This document shows positions 8,701-15,601 of a DNA stretch of 17,045 bases, piece after piece. Positions within the stretch are counted from its first letter, which is position 1, and each line of letters starts with the position of its first letter. Position numbers and translations under genes: made by a program. The notes below the pieces were generated by a model that saw only the letters and a program-made list of their open reading frames with translations, was not told the DNA's origin and did not search any database. The stretch is taken from assembly GCA_041497995.1 (NCBI GenBank), contig JBGQHM010000109.1, positions 1 through 17,045 on the forward strand, given 5' to 3'. This stretch comes from DATKMS01 sp041497995. GTDB lineage: Bacteria; Desulfobacterota; Binatia; HRBIN30.

Positions 8701-10763
8701 CCGCCGAGACAGTTCAGGTCGGTGTTCGCACCCGTAGAGTTCAACGCCCACGTGCTGTCGTTGACGATCGTCCCGTTGATCGTGGCAGAGTTGCCGTTCC
8801 CCTGCTTGATTGCGGCCGTGCTGGTCACCCCAACAAGCAGCGGAGAGGCCAAGCTCACCACAGAGGTTGGGTCGCCGGCGATGCTGGTAATGTGGCCCCC
8901 GGTGACCGTCGCGTTCCCGACCAGAACTTGCGAGCCATTCATGGCCTCGATGACGCCGCTGCCGTTGTCAAAACTGCCCGCCAAGAGCGTGAGTGTGGCG
9001 CCGCTCGCCGCCCGCAGGGATGCGTTATTCACGAAGCGCTTGCCGTTCGGGAAGATCGTGAGGCCGGACGACCGGTCGGCGAGAACCGTTCCGTTGTTGA
9101 CCATGCCGCCGGTATTCACCAGCAGTTGCCCGGCGCCACGGATCGTGTGTCCGACGCCATTCGTGCATACGGTGTTGTCGGTCACGATGCGGTTCACTGG
9201 GTTGTCACTCATGAATATGCTGCCATCCCCAGCGAGCGTTGCTGCGCCCTTGCATATGAGGTCCGTGTTCGCACCCGAGGAGCTCAACGACCAGCTGCCG
9301 TTGTTCGTCAACATCCCCATAACGGCCGCGGATTGACCATTGGGCTGCACCACCGCACCGCTATTGGTGACATCCATGAACGTCGCACCGCCCTGGGCGC
9401 TGATCGTCCCCATGCCGCTCGTGGTCAACGTACCGTCAACCACCGTCGCTGCGTTGACCAGTACGGTCGACAGCATCGACAGGTCGGCCGCTTCGATGAG
9501 CCCGTTGGTGTTGGTGAACAGCCCGTTCTGCAGCGTCAGCGTCCCGCCGCTCGTCGCTTGCAGGGTTCCCGTATTGGTGAAGCCATTGCCGTTGGGGAAT
9601 ATCGTCAAGCCTGCCGCCTGGTCGGCGACGATTGTGCCGTTGTTGAGCATTCCGCCCGTGTTGACCAGCAACTGCCCGGCGCCGTGGATCATGTGCATCG
9701 CGGCGTTCGTGCACACCGTGTTGTTCGTCAGTATACGGTTGTTGACGTTGTTGCTCATTACGATGTTGCCGCTGCCGGCTAGCGTCGCACCGCCGACACA
9801 GGCCAGGTCGGTGCTCGCGCCCGTCGAGTTCAACGACCAAGTGCCGTTGTTGGTCAGCGTCCCCGTCACGGTCGCGGGTTGACCATTGACCTGCGCCGCC
9901 GCACCGGTGTTGGTGACATTGGTGAACGTCGCGTTCCCCTCGGCGCTGACCGATCCCGTGCCGACGCTGGTCATCGTGCCGTCGACGAGCGTCGCGGCGC
10001 TGATTCTTACTGTCGACATATCCAGGGCCCGAACGAGGCCACCGGTGTTGGTAAATGTCCCGTTCTGGAGGAGCAGCGTCCCGCCGCTGGTTGCTTGCAG
10101 GATACCAGTATTGGCGACACCCTTGCCGTTCGGAAAGATGCTCAGGATGGAGGGTTGGTCTGCACTGATCGTCCCAGCATTCTGCATCCCGCCAGTATTC
10201 ACCAGCAGTTGCCCGGCGCCATGGATCGTGTGCCCGGCGCCCTGTTGGCACACGGTGTTGTCCGTAATCAGCCGGTTGGCCGTGTTGTTGTTCATCCCGA
10301 TGCTGCCCGTTCCGGACAACGTCGCAGCGCCGAGGCAGTTCAAGTCGGTATTCGCTCCCGTAGAGTTCATCGAGTACGCACCGTTGTTCGTCATCGTGCC
10401 GCCGGCCAGGCCAAAGCCCAGGCCGTTACCCTGGCTGAGTTGGTCACCGCTATTGATGGTCAAATTGGTGATCGTGGGGCTGATATCGAGCGTGACGAGA
10501 GAGTTCGTTGCCTTGCCACCATCGATGAACACGCTGAAGGTATTGCCACCCCCATTGTTGGGTACCACCGCACCACTCCAGTTGGAGATGTTGTTCCAGT
10601 TGCTCGCACCCCCGTTCCAAATGGCATCGACGTTTGCCGCGGTGGCCGCGGTGGGGAGGACCGTCCACAGGAGGCACAGCAGCAGGCCCATCGTTCTCGA
10701 CGTCGCCTTCCGGCGAGCAGTAGGGGCGAAAACCGTTGTCCGACCAGCGCGGAGCATCATCAT
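5715..10763 (-). CDS. Giant secreted beta-repeat protein with Thr/Pro linker and dockerin-like C-terminus
   Basis: 1682 aa. Residues 1-42 form a signal peptide: basic n-region, then LLLCLLWTVLP, with cleavage near TAATA. A non-repeat lead follows (IWNGGASNWNNISNW), then six repeats anchored by GAGQLLVNTGGM (fifth: same; third: preceded by HTIR) at residues 182, 361, 543, 724, 903 and 1085. They are rich in Gly, Asn and Thr, as in parallel beta-helices. Residues about 1160-1305 resemble the end of autotransporter passenger or surface proteins (NPGTGTSPGLLTINGTY, GTDYDRLAV). A Thr/Pro linker spans about 1313-1424, an Ig/carboxypeptidase-regulatory-like domain starts near 1427, and an EF-hand pair occupies 1623-1682. 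There is no outer-membrane beta-barrel, so it is probably exported and then released or surface-attached by an unknown route; adhesion or matrix roles are guesses. Start: ATG at 10763 has AGGAG about 6 bases upstream; a GTG at 10784 is less likely. Confidence 0.88.
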   Translation of the reverse strand: MMMLRAGRTTVFAPTARRKATSRTMGLLLCLLWTVLPTAATAANVDAIWNGGASNWNNISNWSGAVVPNNGGGNTFSVFIDGGKATNSLVTLDISPTITNLTINSGDQLSQGNGLGFGLAGGTMTNNGAYSMNSTGANTDLNCLGAATLSGTGSIGMNNNTANRLITDNTVCQQGAGHTIHGAGQLLVNTGGMQNAGTISADQPSILSIFPNGKGVANTGILQATSGGTLLLQNGTFTNTGGLVRALDMSTVRISAATLVDGTMTSVGTGSVSAEGNATFTNVTNTGAAAQVNGQPATVTGTLTNNGTWSLNSTGASTDLACVGGATLAGSGNIVMSNNVNNRILTNNTVCTNAAMHMIHGAGQLLVNTGGMLNNGTIVADQAAGLTIFPNGNGFTNTGTLQATSGGTLTLQNGLFTNTNGLIEAADLSMLSTVLVNAATVVDGTLTTSGMGTISAQGGATFMDVTNSGAVVQPNGQSAAVMGMLTNNGSWSLSSSGANTDLICKGAATLAGDGSIFMSDNPVNRIVTDNTVCTNGVGHTIRGAGQLLVNTGGMVNNGTVLADRSSGLTIFPNGKRFVNNASLRAASGATLTLLAGSFDNGSGVIEAMNGSQVLVGNATVTGGHITSIAGDPTSVVSLASPLLVGVTSTAAIKQGNGNSATINGTIVNDSTWALNSTGANTDLNCLGGATLSGMGTVVMSDNVANRLITDNTVCTNAATHTIHGAGQLLVNTGGMKNDGTISADKTSILSIFPNGKGVTNTGTLQARTGGTLLLQNGTFTNTNALIKAFDASTVRVNAATLVDGTITTIGSGVISAENGATFTNVTNTGAIAQANGQPAAVTQTLTNNGTWSMTSSGANTDLDCIGGATLAGTGSIAMSNNVANRLVTDNTVCQNAAGHTIHGAGQLLVNTGGMQNAGTITADQASSLTIFPNGKGFINTGTVQATAGGTLVLQSGTFTNTGGLIQASDPSIVSTVAVTAATVVDGTMTTSGVGTINVAGGATFTNVTNTGAVAQANGQPTTVTGTLTNNGTWSLNSTGANTDLTCFGGATLAGSGSIAMTNNTANRILTNNTVCTNAAPHTIHGAGQLLVNTGGMVNKGTITADQTTGLTIFPNGNGFTNQGTVHAKGSGGISMPGGPVTNAGTVLVDAASSLSRSGAYPQTAGATTVNGTLSATGLGDIQGGVLQGAGTVVANVSNAGQVNPGTGTSPGLLTINGTYTQLAGGAFNIEIGGPTVGTDYDRLAVSGMATLAGTINISLASNFKPTVGSMFTILTFTSHAGDFATYNGLTQSNGVVFSKMFTPSALILEVVGETSTATPTTTAALSPTATSTITSTVAPSATPTRTRTVVVTATATATSSPVSTATPTSSPTTAATATPTLTPTTTGAPTATATATTTRMQTASVTPTNTATASPTPTPTLAITPGMVALFGRVLSPGIGGFPGSHGQVPIGDARVDLFLCPVRTPCLGTGDPVTSVFTQPDGRFVILVPAAFLENKLPVVVARITATVAFRAPVIALPASAASARAARQVSGTGAIVDAISEAAVRLLNEAGFENFTVDGIAAVVQAVETANADANFEVLTPEQAANAATGTAAADPNVQIALEDNKLPTPTPTSTPPTIACVGDCNGSGEVTVDEVIKGVNIALDNAPLDTCPEFDLDGNGEVAVTELIIAVNNVLDGCQ
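5718..5897 (-). other. Dockerin-like double EF-hand segment of the giant protein
   Basis: Residues about 1623-1682 contain two calcium-loop patterns, DCNGSGEVTVDE and DLDGNGEVAVTE, each followed by a hydrophobic helix (VIKGVNIAL and LIIAVNNVL). Four cysteines frame the pair (CVGDC, DTCPEF, DGCQ), suggesting disulfide locking outside the cytoplasm. This resembles dockerin type I folds, which bind cohesins, but no cohesin is seen in the window. Confidence 0.75.
6489..6827 (-). other. Thr/Pro/Ala low-complexity linker of the giant protein
   Basis: Residues about 1313-1425 are almost entirely Thr, Ala, Pro, Ser and Val, with ATPT, TATA and PTPTPT motifs. Such stretches are extended and often O-glycosylated spacers between an extracellular repeat region and a terminal module. 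The DNA is correspondingly repetitive (short gtcgcc/gttggc-type words), so length variation between strains is plausible. Confidence 0.8.
7400..10400 (-). repeat. Six in-gene repeats of ~540 bp, arranged as a duplicated three-unit block
   Basis: A conserved gcgcc word encoding the GAG of GAGQLL occurs at 10216, 9679, 9133, 8590, 8053 and 7507, giving unit lengths of 537, 546, 543, 537 and 546 bases, all multiples of three. Units 1 and 4, 2 and 5, and 3 and 6 are each exactly 1626 bases apart. Units 1 and 4 share SILSIFPNGKGV and the short STVR form. Units 2 and 5 share the longer STV insertion before NAATVV or TAATVV. Units 3 and 6 both begin the post-anchor segment with MVN and then diverge. 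The lead before unit 1 is a partial unit from about 10400. DNA copies differ at many third codon positions while protein motifs persist, suggesting old duplication under purifying selection. Confidence 0.9.
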
Positions 10764-10803
10764 TGGGTCTCCTGTACAGTTCACATGGCACGGCGTGAAG
10801 CGC

Positions 10804-10832
10804 TACGTACTGCAACGGAGTCCTCGCGTCAA
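10804..10832 (-). promoter_or_regulatory. Weak candidate sigma70-type promoter before the giant gene
   Basis: On the minus strand TTGACG (10832-10827) is followed after 17 bases by TACGTA (10809-10804). The first box matches TTGACA at five of six positions; the second is a poor -10. A second TTGACG lies 10 bases upstream (10842-10837). Transcription would start about 34 bases before the ATG at 10763. Found by eye only. Confidence 0.25.
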
Positions 10833-10858
10833 AGCCCGTCAAGTCTCCACCGGCGCTA

Positions 10859-11554
10859 CTATCTCCTCGCGCGCTGGCCGAACAAAATGCTGCGCGCTTG
10901 CTCGTCCATGCCTTGCGGCACTTGCTGCCGGATATCTTTGCCAACGTCGAAGCCGCGGCGCACGCCGGGGCGGGTCTTCATCAGCTCATACCAACGCTGC
11001 ACATTGGGAAACTCCTCGATGCGCTGGCCGTGCCGTTCGTGCGGGACGATCCACGGCCAGCACGCCATGTCGGCGACGGAGTATTCGCCGCAGAGGTATT
11101 CCTTGCCGGCGAGCTGCGTGTCGAGCACGCCGTACAGGCGGTTGACCTCATCGGTGTAACGGTCGATGGCGTACGTGATCTGCTCCGGCGCGTACAGGCG
11201 GAAGTGGCCGACCTGCCCACCCATCGGACCGAGCCCGCCCATCTGCCACATGAGCCATTGCATCGCACGGTACTTTCCGCGCACGTCGCCGGGCAAGAAC
11301 TTTCCGCTCTTCTCGGCGAGGTAGAGGAGAATGGCCCCCGATTCGAAGATCGCCAGCGGCGCACCCCCACCGAGCGGCTCGTGATCGACGATGGCCGGCA
11401 TCCGGTTGTTCGGGCTGATCGCCAGGAACTCGGGAGTGAACTGCTCGCCGCGCCCGATGTTCACCGGGATCACGTTGTACGGCAGCTCCATCTCTTCCAG
11501 CGCGATGGAGATCTTCCAACCGTTCGGTGTCGGCCAATAGTGGAGATCGATCAT
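10859..11554 (-). CDS. yfcG: Nu-class glutathione S-transferase / disulfide-bond oxidoreductase, YfcG-like
   Basis: 231 aa, normal GST length. The N-terminus IDLHYWPTPNGWKI matches E. coli YfcG, including Thr9 and Asn11, which replace the usual catalytic Tyr/Ser/Cys. Further family marks are FLAISPNNRMPAIVDH, with the cis-Pro loop, and FESGAILLYLAEK, with the Glu-Ser glutathione contact, then QWLMWQMGGLGPM and ADMACWPW in the helical domain. Known for YfcG: low transferase activity but good glutathione-dependent disulfide reductase activity, so thiol redox repair in the cytosol is the best guess. The start at 11554 has GGGAGGG a few bases upstream and matches the family N-terminus; a frame extending to 11617 is rejected. 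It lies 86 bases after the yej operon end, past a stem-loop, and 95 bases before the giant gene, so it is probably transcribed separately from yej. Confidence 0.93.
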   Translation of the reverse strand: MIDLHYWPTPNGWKISIALEEMELPYNVIPVNIGRGEQFTPEFLAISPNNRMPAIVDHEPLGGGAPLAIFESGAILLYLAEKSGKFLPGDVRGKYRAMQWLMWQMGGLGPMGGQVGHFRLYAPEQITYAIDRYTDEVNRLYGVLDTQLAGKEYLCGEYSVADMACWPWIVPHERHGQRIEEFPNVQRWYELMKTRPGVRRGFDVGKDIRQQVPQGMDEQARSILFGQRARR

Positions 11555-11606
11555 AACCCTCCCGTCTGGCGGCCACTGATAGCGCGTTGGCGCGTGAAGC
11601 GAAACC

Positions 11607-11632
11607 AGAAGGCGCACGGCTGTGCGCCTTCT
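11607..11632 (-). terminator. Stem-loop terminator after the yej operon
   Basis: Perfect 11-bp inverted repeat (agaaggcgcac at 11607-11617 and its complement at 11622-11632) with a 4-base loop, starting 9 bases past the last stop codon. The minus-strand side is followed only by a short, interrupted T run (GGTTTCG), so it is a reasonable but imperfect intrinsic terminator, or an mRNA 3'-end stabiliser. Confidence 0.65.
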
Positions 11633-11640
11633 TTCGTTTC

Positions 11641-14361
11641 CTAAGAGGCCACCGTTGCCGGATCCGCCGGCTCGATGTTGAACGCCGCGGCCAACAGGGC
11701 CTTGGTATAGGCCTCGCGCGGCGTCTGGAACACCTCTTCTGCCGGGCCATGTTCGACGACCACGCCTTGGCGCATCACCAGCACCTTGTGACTCATCGCA
11801 CGCACGACGCGCAGGTCGTGGCTGATGAACAGATACGCCACGCCGCGCTGGGCCTGCAGGGCGCGCAGCAGCTCGACGATCTGCGCCTGCACCGAGACGT
11901 CGAGCGCGGACGTCGGCTCGTCGAGCACGACGAGCTTCGGCTGCAACACCATGGCGCGGGCAATGGCGACGCGCTGGCGCTGCCCCCCGGAGAACTCGTG
12001 CGGGTAGCGGTGCCGCGTCTCGGGATCGAGGCCGACTTCTTCGAGCGCGCTGACGATCAACCGCTCGCGTTCCTCGGGGGTCCCCCCGAGCGTATGGACC
12101 AGCAACCCCTCTTCGATGATCTGCGCGACCGAGAGTCGCGGACTCAGCGAGCTGTAGGGATCTTGGAAGACGATCTGCATGTCGCGGCGGAGCGGCCGCA
12201 GAATCTGCGAGCGCGCCGCTTGGATTTCGCGCCCGCGGAATTGAATCGACCCCTTACTGGCGATCAAACGCAATAGGGCCAGACCAAGCGTCGTCTTCCC
12301 GGAACCACTCTCGCCGACGATGCCGACCGTCTCGCCCTCGCGCACGTCGAGCTGCACGCCATCCACGGCGCGGACATAGTCCACGGTGCGCCGCAGTATC
12401 CCTGCCTTGACGGGGTACCAGACTTTGAGCGCGTCGCAGGCCATGACCGCAGCGCCGCCCGCCGGCGGCGCCGCCGGCGCACCTTTGGGCTGCGCCGCGA
12501 GCAACTGCTGCGTGTATGGATGCTGCGGCCGACTCAGCACCGCCTGCGTCTCGCCGGCCTCTACGATCTGACCGTGCTGCATCACGCAGACGCGATCGGC
12601 GATCTTGCGGACGATGCCGAGGTCGTGGGTAATGAACAGCATCGCCATCCCCAGCCGCTTCTGCAGGTCGGCCAACAACGCCAGCAGCTGCGCCTGGATC
12701 GTCACGTCGACGGCGGTCGTCGGCTCGTCGGCGATCAGCAGGTCAGGCTCGTTGGCCAGCGCCATGGCAATCATCACCCGCTGCCGCTGGCCACCGGAGA
12801 GCTCGTGCGGATACGCACCGAGACGGCGCTCCGGCGCTTCGATCCCCACCAACCGCAGCAGCTCGAGTGTGCGTGCCCGCGCCGCGGCACGATCGAGGCC
12901 TTTGTGGAGTAGCAAGGTCTCGTTGACCTGCCGCTCGATGCTGTGCAGCGGATTGAGCGAGGTCATCGGCTCCTGGAAGATCATGGCGATGCGGTCGCCG
13001 CGGATCCTGCGTAGCGCCTCCTCGCCGGCACCGACCAGATCTGTGCCCTGCAAGCGGATGCTGCCGCTTGGGTGGCTCGCCAGCGGATACGGGAGCAGCT
13101 GCAAGATCGACAGCGCCGTGACCGATTTTCCGGACCCGCTCTCGCCGACCAGCGCCAGCGTCTCGCCGCGTTCAATGGAGAACGATATACCGCGCACGGC
13201 ATCGATCGCCGTGCGCCCGCCGCCGAAGCGGACGCACAGGTCGGCGACGGCGAGCAGCGCGTGCACCCCGGCAGCCAGCGGCGCGGTCGTGATCGGCGCG
13301 ACCGCCGGCGCTGCTGATACTGCGGAATCGACGGTGGCCGTGAAGATCTTGCGCGGGTCGAATGCATCGCGCACCGCTTCGCCGACGAACACCAGCAGGC
13401 TGAGCATCAGCGCGATCACGAAGAAGCCGGTGAACCCGAGCCACGGTGCTTGCAGGTTGTCCTTGCCCTGCTTGAGCAGCTCGCCGAGCGAGGCCGAGCC
13501 CGGCGGCAAACCGAATCCCAGAAAGTCGAGCGCTGTAAGCGTCGTCACGGCGCTGCTGGTGACAAACGGCAGAAATGTGAGCGTCGCCACCATCGCATTG
13601 GGCAGCAAGTGGCGCCACATGATGCGCGCATCGCCGACGCCGAGCGCACGCGCCGCACGCACGTAATCGAAGTTGCGCCCGCGCAGGAACTCGGCGCGCA
13701 CGACACCCACCAACGCCATCCAGCTGAACAGCAACATCAGACCGAGCAGCCACCAGAAGCTCGGCGTCACGATGCTGGCCAGGATGATCAACAGATACAG
13801 CGTTGGGAGCCCGGACCAGATTTCGATGAATCGCTGAAAGCCGAGATCGACCCAACCGCCGAAGTAGCCCTGCACGGCGCCCGCGGCGACACCGATGATC
13901 GAGCTGAAGATGGTGAGCGTTAGCCCGAACAACACCGAGATGCGGTAGCCGTAGATCAGACGTGCAACGACGTCACGCGCCTGGTCGTCCGTCCCAAGCC
14001 AATGCTCCCAACTCGGTGGCGAGGGCGCCGGCACCGGCAGATCGTGGCTCACCGTGCCGTAGCTGTACCGAATCGGCGGCCACAGCATCCACCCCTTCTC
14101 GTCGATCAGCTTTCTCACTTCCGGATCGGTGTAGGTCGCCTCGGTCTCGAAGAAGCCGCCGAAGGTGGTCTCCGGATACGCGACAAAGGTTGGGAAATAG
14201 AGCTGGTGCTCATATGAGATCAGCAGCGGCTTGTCGTTGGCGATGCCCTCGGCGAACAAACTCACGACTAAGAGCCCGGTGAAAAACCACAGCGACCAGT
14301 AGCCCCGCCGATTGGCGCGGAAGTTCGCCAGCCGCCGAGCGTTGAGCGGGCTGAATCTCAT
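11641..14361 (-). CDS. yejEF: Fused peptide ABC transporter permease-ATPase (YejE-YejF fusion)
   Basis: 906 aa in one frame. Residues 1-341 match YejE along its whole length: MRFSPLNARRLANF, NRRGYWSLW, IANDKPLL, HWLGTDDQARDV, and the permease coupling loop with RAARALGVGDARI, ending in EAVRDAFDPRK. An Ala/Pro-rich linker (about 342-366) leads into YejF-like twin ATPase domains. Walker A GESGSGKS lies at 406-413 and 683-690, signatures LSGGQ and FSGGQ at 521-525 and 790-794, and Walker B LLIADEP and LVVLDEP follow each. All catalytic motifs look intact. Known: E. coli YejABEF imports peptides, including microcin C. The fusion fixes one permease and two ATPase domains per chain. The ATG at 14361 matches the family N-terminus; a TTG at 14373 is the longer option. 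A GTG opens the YejF part but no ribosome site precedes it, so separate translation is unlikely. The ribosome site of the whole gene is weak. Confidence 0.93.
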   Translation of the reverse strand: MRFSPLNARRLANFRANRRGYWSLWFFTGLLVVSLFAEGIANDKPLLISYEHQLYFPTFVAYPETTFGGFFETEATYTDPEVRKLIDEKGWMLWPPIRYSYGTVSHDLPVPAPSPPSWEHWLGTDDQARDVVARLIYGYRISVLFGLTLTIFSSIIGVAAGAVQGYFGGWVDLGFQRFIEIWSGLPTLYLLIILASIVTPSFWWLLGLMLLFSWMALVGVVRAEFLRGRNFDYVRAARALGVGDARIMWRHLLPNAMVATLTFLPFVTSSAVTTLTALDFLGFGLPPGSASLGELLKQGKDNLQAPWLGFTGFFVIALMLSLLVFVGEAVRDAFDPRKIFTATVDSAVSAAPAVAPITTAPLAAGVHALLAVADLCVRFGGGRTAIDAVRGISFSIERGETLALVGESGSGKSVTALSILQLLPYPLASHPSGSIRLQGTDLVGAGEEALRRIRGDRIAMIFQEPMTSLNPLHSIERQVNETLLLHKGLDRAAARARTLELLRLVGIEAPERRLGAYPHELSGGQRQRVMIAMALANEPDLLIADEPTTAVDVTIQAQLLALLADLQKRLGMAMLFITHDLGIVRKIADRVCVMQHGQIVEAGETQAVLSRPQHPYTQQLLAAQPKGAPAAPPAGGAAVMACDALKVWYPVKAGILRRTVDYVRAVDGVQLDVREGETVGIVGESGSGKTTLGLALLRLIASKGSIQFRGREIQAARSQILRPLRRDMQIVFQDPYSSLSPRLSVAQIIEEGLLVHTLGGTPEERERLIVSALEEVGLDPETRHRYPHEFSGGQRQRVAIARAMVLQPKLVVLDEPTSALDVSVQAQIVELLRALQAQRGVAYLFISHDLRVVRAMSHKVLVMRQGVVVEHGPAEEVFQTPREAYTKALLAAAFNIEPADPATVAS

Positions 14362-14385
14362 CTCACCGAACAAACGGCAGGCGCA

Positions 14386-14488
14386 GATGAACGCTGATCA
14401 GATGCGTAGGGTGGGCACTGCCCACCTTCCCTCCGTAGCCGAGCAGAGCGGTGGGCAGTGCCCACCCTACGCATGATCGGCGTCTATC
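14386..14488. repeat. Long nested palindromic element between yejB and yejEF
   Basis: A perfect 25-bp inverted repeat occupies 14402-14426 and 14450-14474, with a 23-base loop. The pairing continues imperfectly outward to about 14386 and 14488 (11 of 14 matching, plus a 2-base bulge). Each arm also contains its own hairpin, gtgggcactgcccac (14411-14425) and gtgggcagtgcccac (14451-14465). A decamer atcggcgtc(t/c) is tandemly repeated three times at 14476-14505. I recall the gtagggtgggca-tgcccacc word as a dispersed intergenic repeat in many bacterial genomes. No transposase or target duplication is seen. Confidence 0.85.
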
Positions 14489-14514
14489 GGCGTCCATCGG
14501 CGGTTGCCCCCTCT

Positions 14515-15597
14515 TCACACTTCCCGGCTTTCGAAATCGATGCGCGGATCGACGGCGACGTAGGTCAGATCCTCGATCAGCTTCATCACCAACCCGAGCA
14601 AGGTGAAAAAGTAGAGCGTGCCGAACATCACCGGGTAGTCGCGGTTGATCGCCGCTTCGAAGCCGAGGAGGCCAAGCCCGTCGAGCGAGAAGATGACCTC
14701 GGTGAGCAAGGCGCCGGTGAACAGGATGCTGACAAACGCCCCCGGAAAGCCGGCGATAACGATGAGCATGGCGTTGCGGAAGACGTGTCCGTAGAGCACG
14801 CGGCGTTGACTCAATCCCTTTGCCCGCGCCGTGATCACGTATTGCTGATTGATCTGGTCGAGGAACGAATTCTTGGTGAGCATCGTCAGCCCGGCAAAGC
14901 CGGAGATCACCAGCGACAGCACCGGCAGCGTGATGTGCCACAGGTAGTCAGTGAGCTTGTGCCAGGTATCCAGATCGCTCCAATTGTCCGACACCAGGCC
15001 GCGCAACGGGAACCAGGCGTAGTAGCGACCGCCGGCGAACAGGACGATCAGCAAGATTGCGAAGAGGAAACCCGGGATGGCATTGCCGACGATCACCACC
15101 GCGGAGGTCCACACATCGAAGCGCGAGCCGTCGCGTACCGCCTTGGCGATGCCGAGCGGAATGGAGATGAGATAAACGAGCACCGTCGTCCACAGACCGA
15201 GCGAGATCGACACCGGCATCTTGTCGATCACCAGGTCGATCACGGAGCGGTCGCGGAAGAAGCTCTTGCCAAAGTCGAAGCGCAGGAAGTTGCCGATCAT
15301 CAGGAGAAAGCGTTCGGACGCCGGCTTGTCGAAACCGAACTGCTTCTCGATCTCCGCAACGAACGTCGGGTCCAAGCCGCGAGCCCCGTGGTACTTGCTG
15401 CCGCCCGCGCTCCCGGCCGTCTCACCCTGGCGGCCGCCGAAGCGGGCCGTGGCTTGCACGTCCGTACCCTGCAGCCGCGCCAACAACTGCTCCACCGGCC
15501 CACCGGGCGCGGCGTTGATGATGACGAAGTTGAGCACCATGATCCCGAACAACGTCGGGATCACCAGCAGCAGGCGGCGAACGATGTAGGCGAACAT
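14515..15597 (-). CDS. yejB: Peptide ABC transporter permease YejB
   Basis: 360 aa, against about 364 for E. coli YejB. It has an N-terminal membrane helix (MFAYIVRRLLLVIPTLFGI) followed by NAAPGGPVEQ, a periplasmic insert with KQFGFDKPASERF and GDF-type region (FDFGKSF), then five further hydrophobic segments. The coupling-loop motif is ITARAKGLSQRRVLYGHVFRN in two parts (ARAKGLS then HVFRNAML), and the tail is FTLLGLVMKLIEDLTYVAVD. It forms the inner-membrane channel with the YejE half of the next gene; substrates are oligopeptides delivered by YejA. The start ATG at 15597 gives the family N-terminus, but no Shine-Dalgarno is visible: a repeat element ends only 4 bases upstream. Its stop is 153 bases from the fused yejEF start. 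Confidence 0.95.
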   Translation of the reverse strand: MFAYIVRRLLLVIPTLFGIMVLNFVIINAAPGGPVEQLLARLQGTDVQATARFGGRQGETAGSAGGSKYHGARGLDPTFVAEIEKQFGFDKPASERFLLMIGNFLRFDFGKSFFRDRSVIDLVIDKMPVSISLGLWTTVLVYLISIPLGIAKAVRDGSRFDVWTSAVVIVGNAIPGFLFAILLIVLFAGGRYYAWFPLRGLVSDNWSDLDTWHKLTDYLWHITLPVLSLVISGFAGLTMLTKNSFLDQINQQYVITARAKGLSQRRVLYGHVFRNAMLIVIAGFPGAFVSILFTGALLTEVIFSLDGLGLLGFEAAINRDYPVMFGTLYFFTLLGLVMKLIEDLTYVAVDPRIDFESREV

Positions 15598-15601
15598 GGG
15601 A

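Noticed and set aside
7400..10400. Possibility that the regular repeats form a CRISPR or noncoding satellite array
   Set aside because: Units are about 540 bp, all multiples of three, in one open frame with conserved protein motifs and no spacer structure.
5715..10763. Classical type V autotransporter
   Set aside because: The C-terminus holds a Thr/Pro linker and EF-hands; no amphipathic 12-strand beta-barrel with a terminal aromatic residue is present.
8281..11145. Long plus-strand open frames (351 to 426 codons) opposite the repeats and their upstream flank
   Set aside because: They arise from the repeated, GC-rich coding sequence of the minus strand and show no family motifs or ribosome sites.
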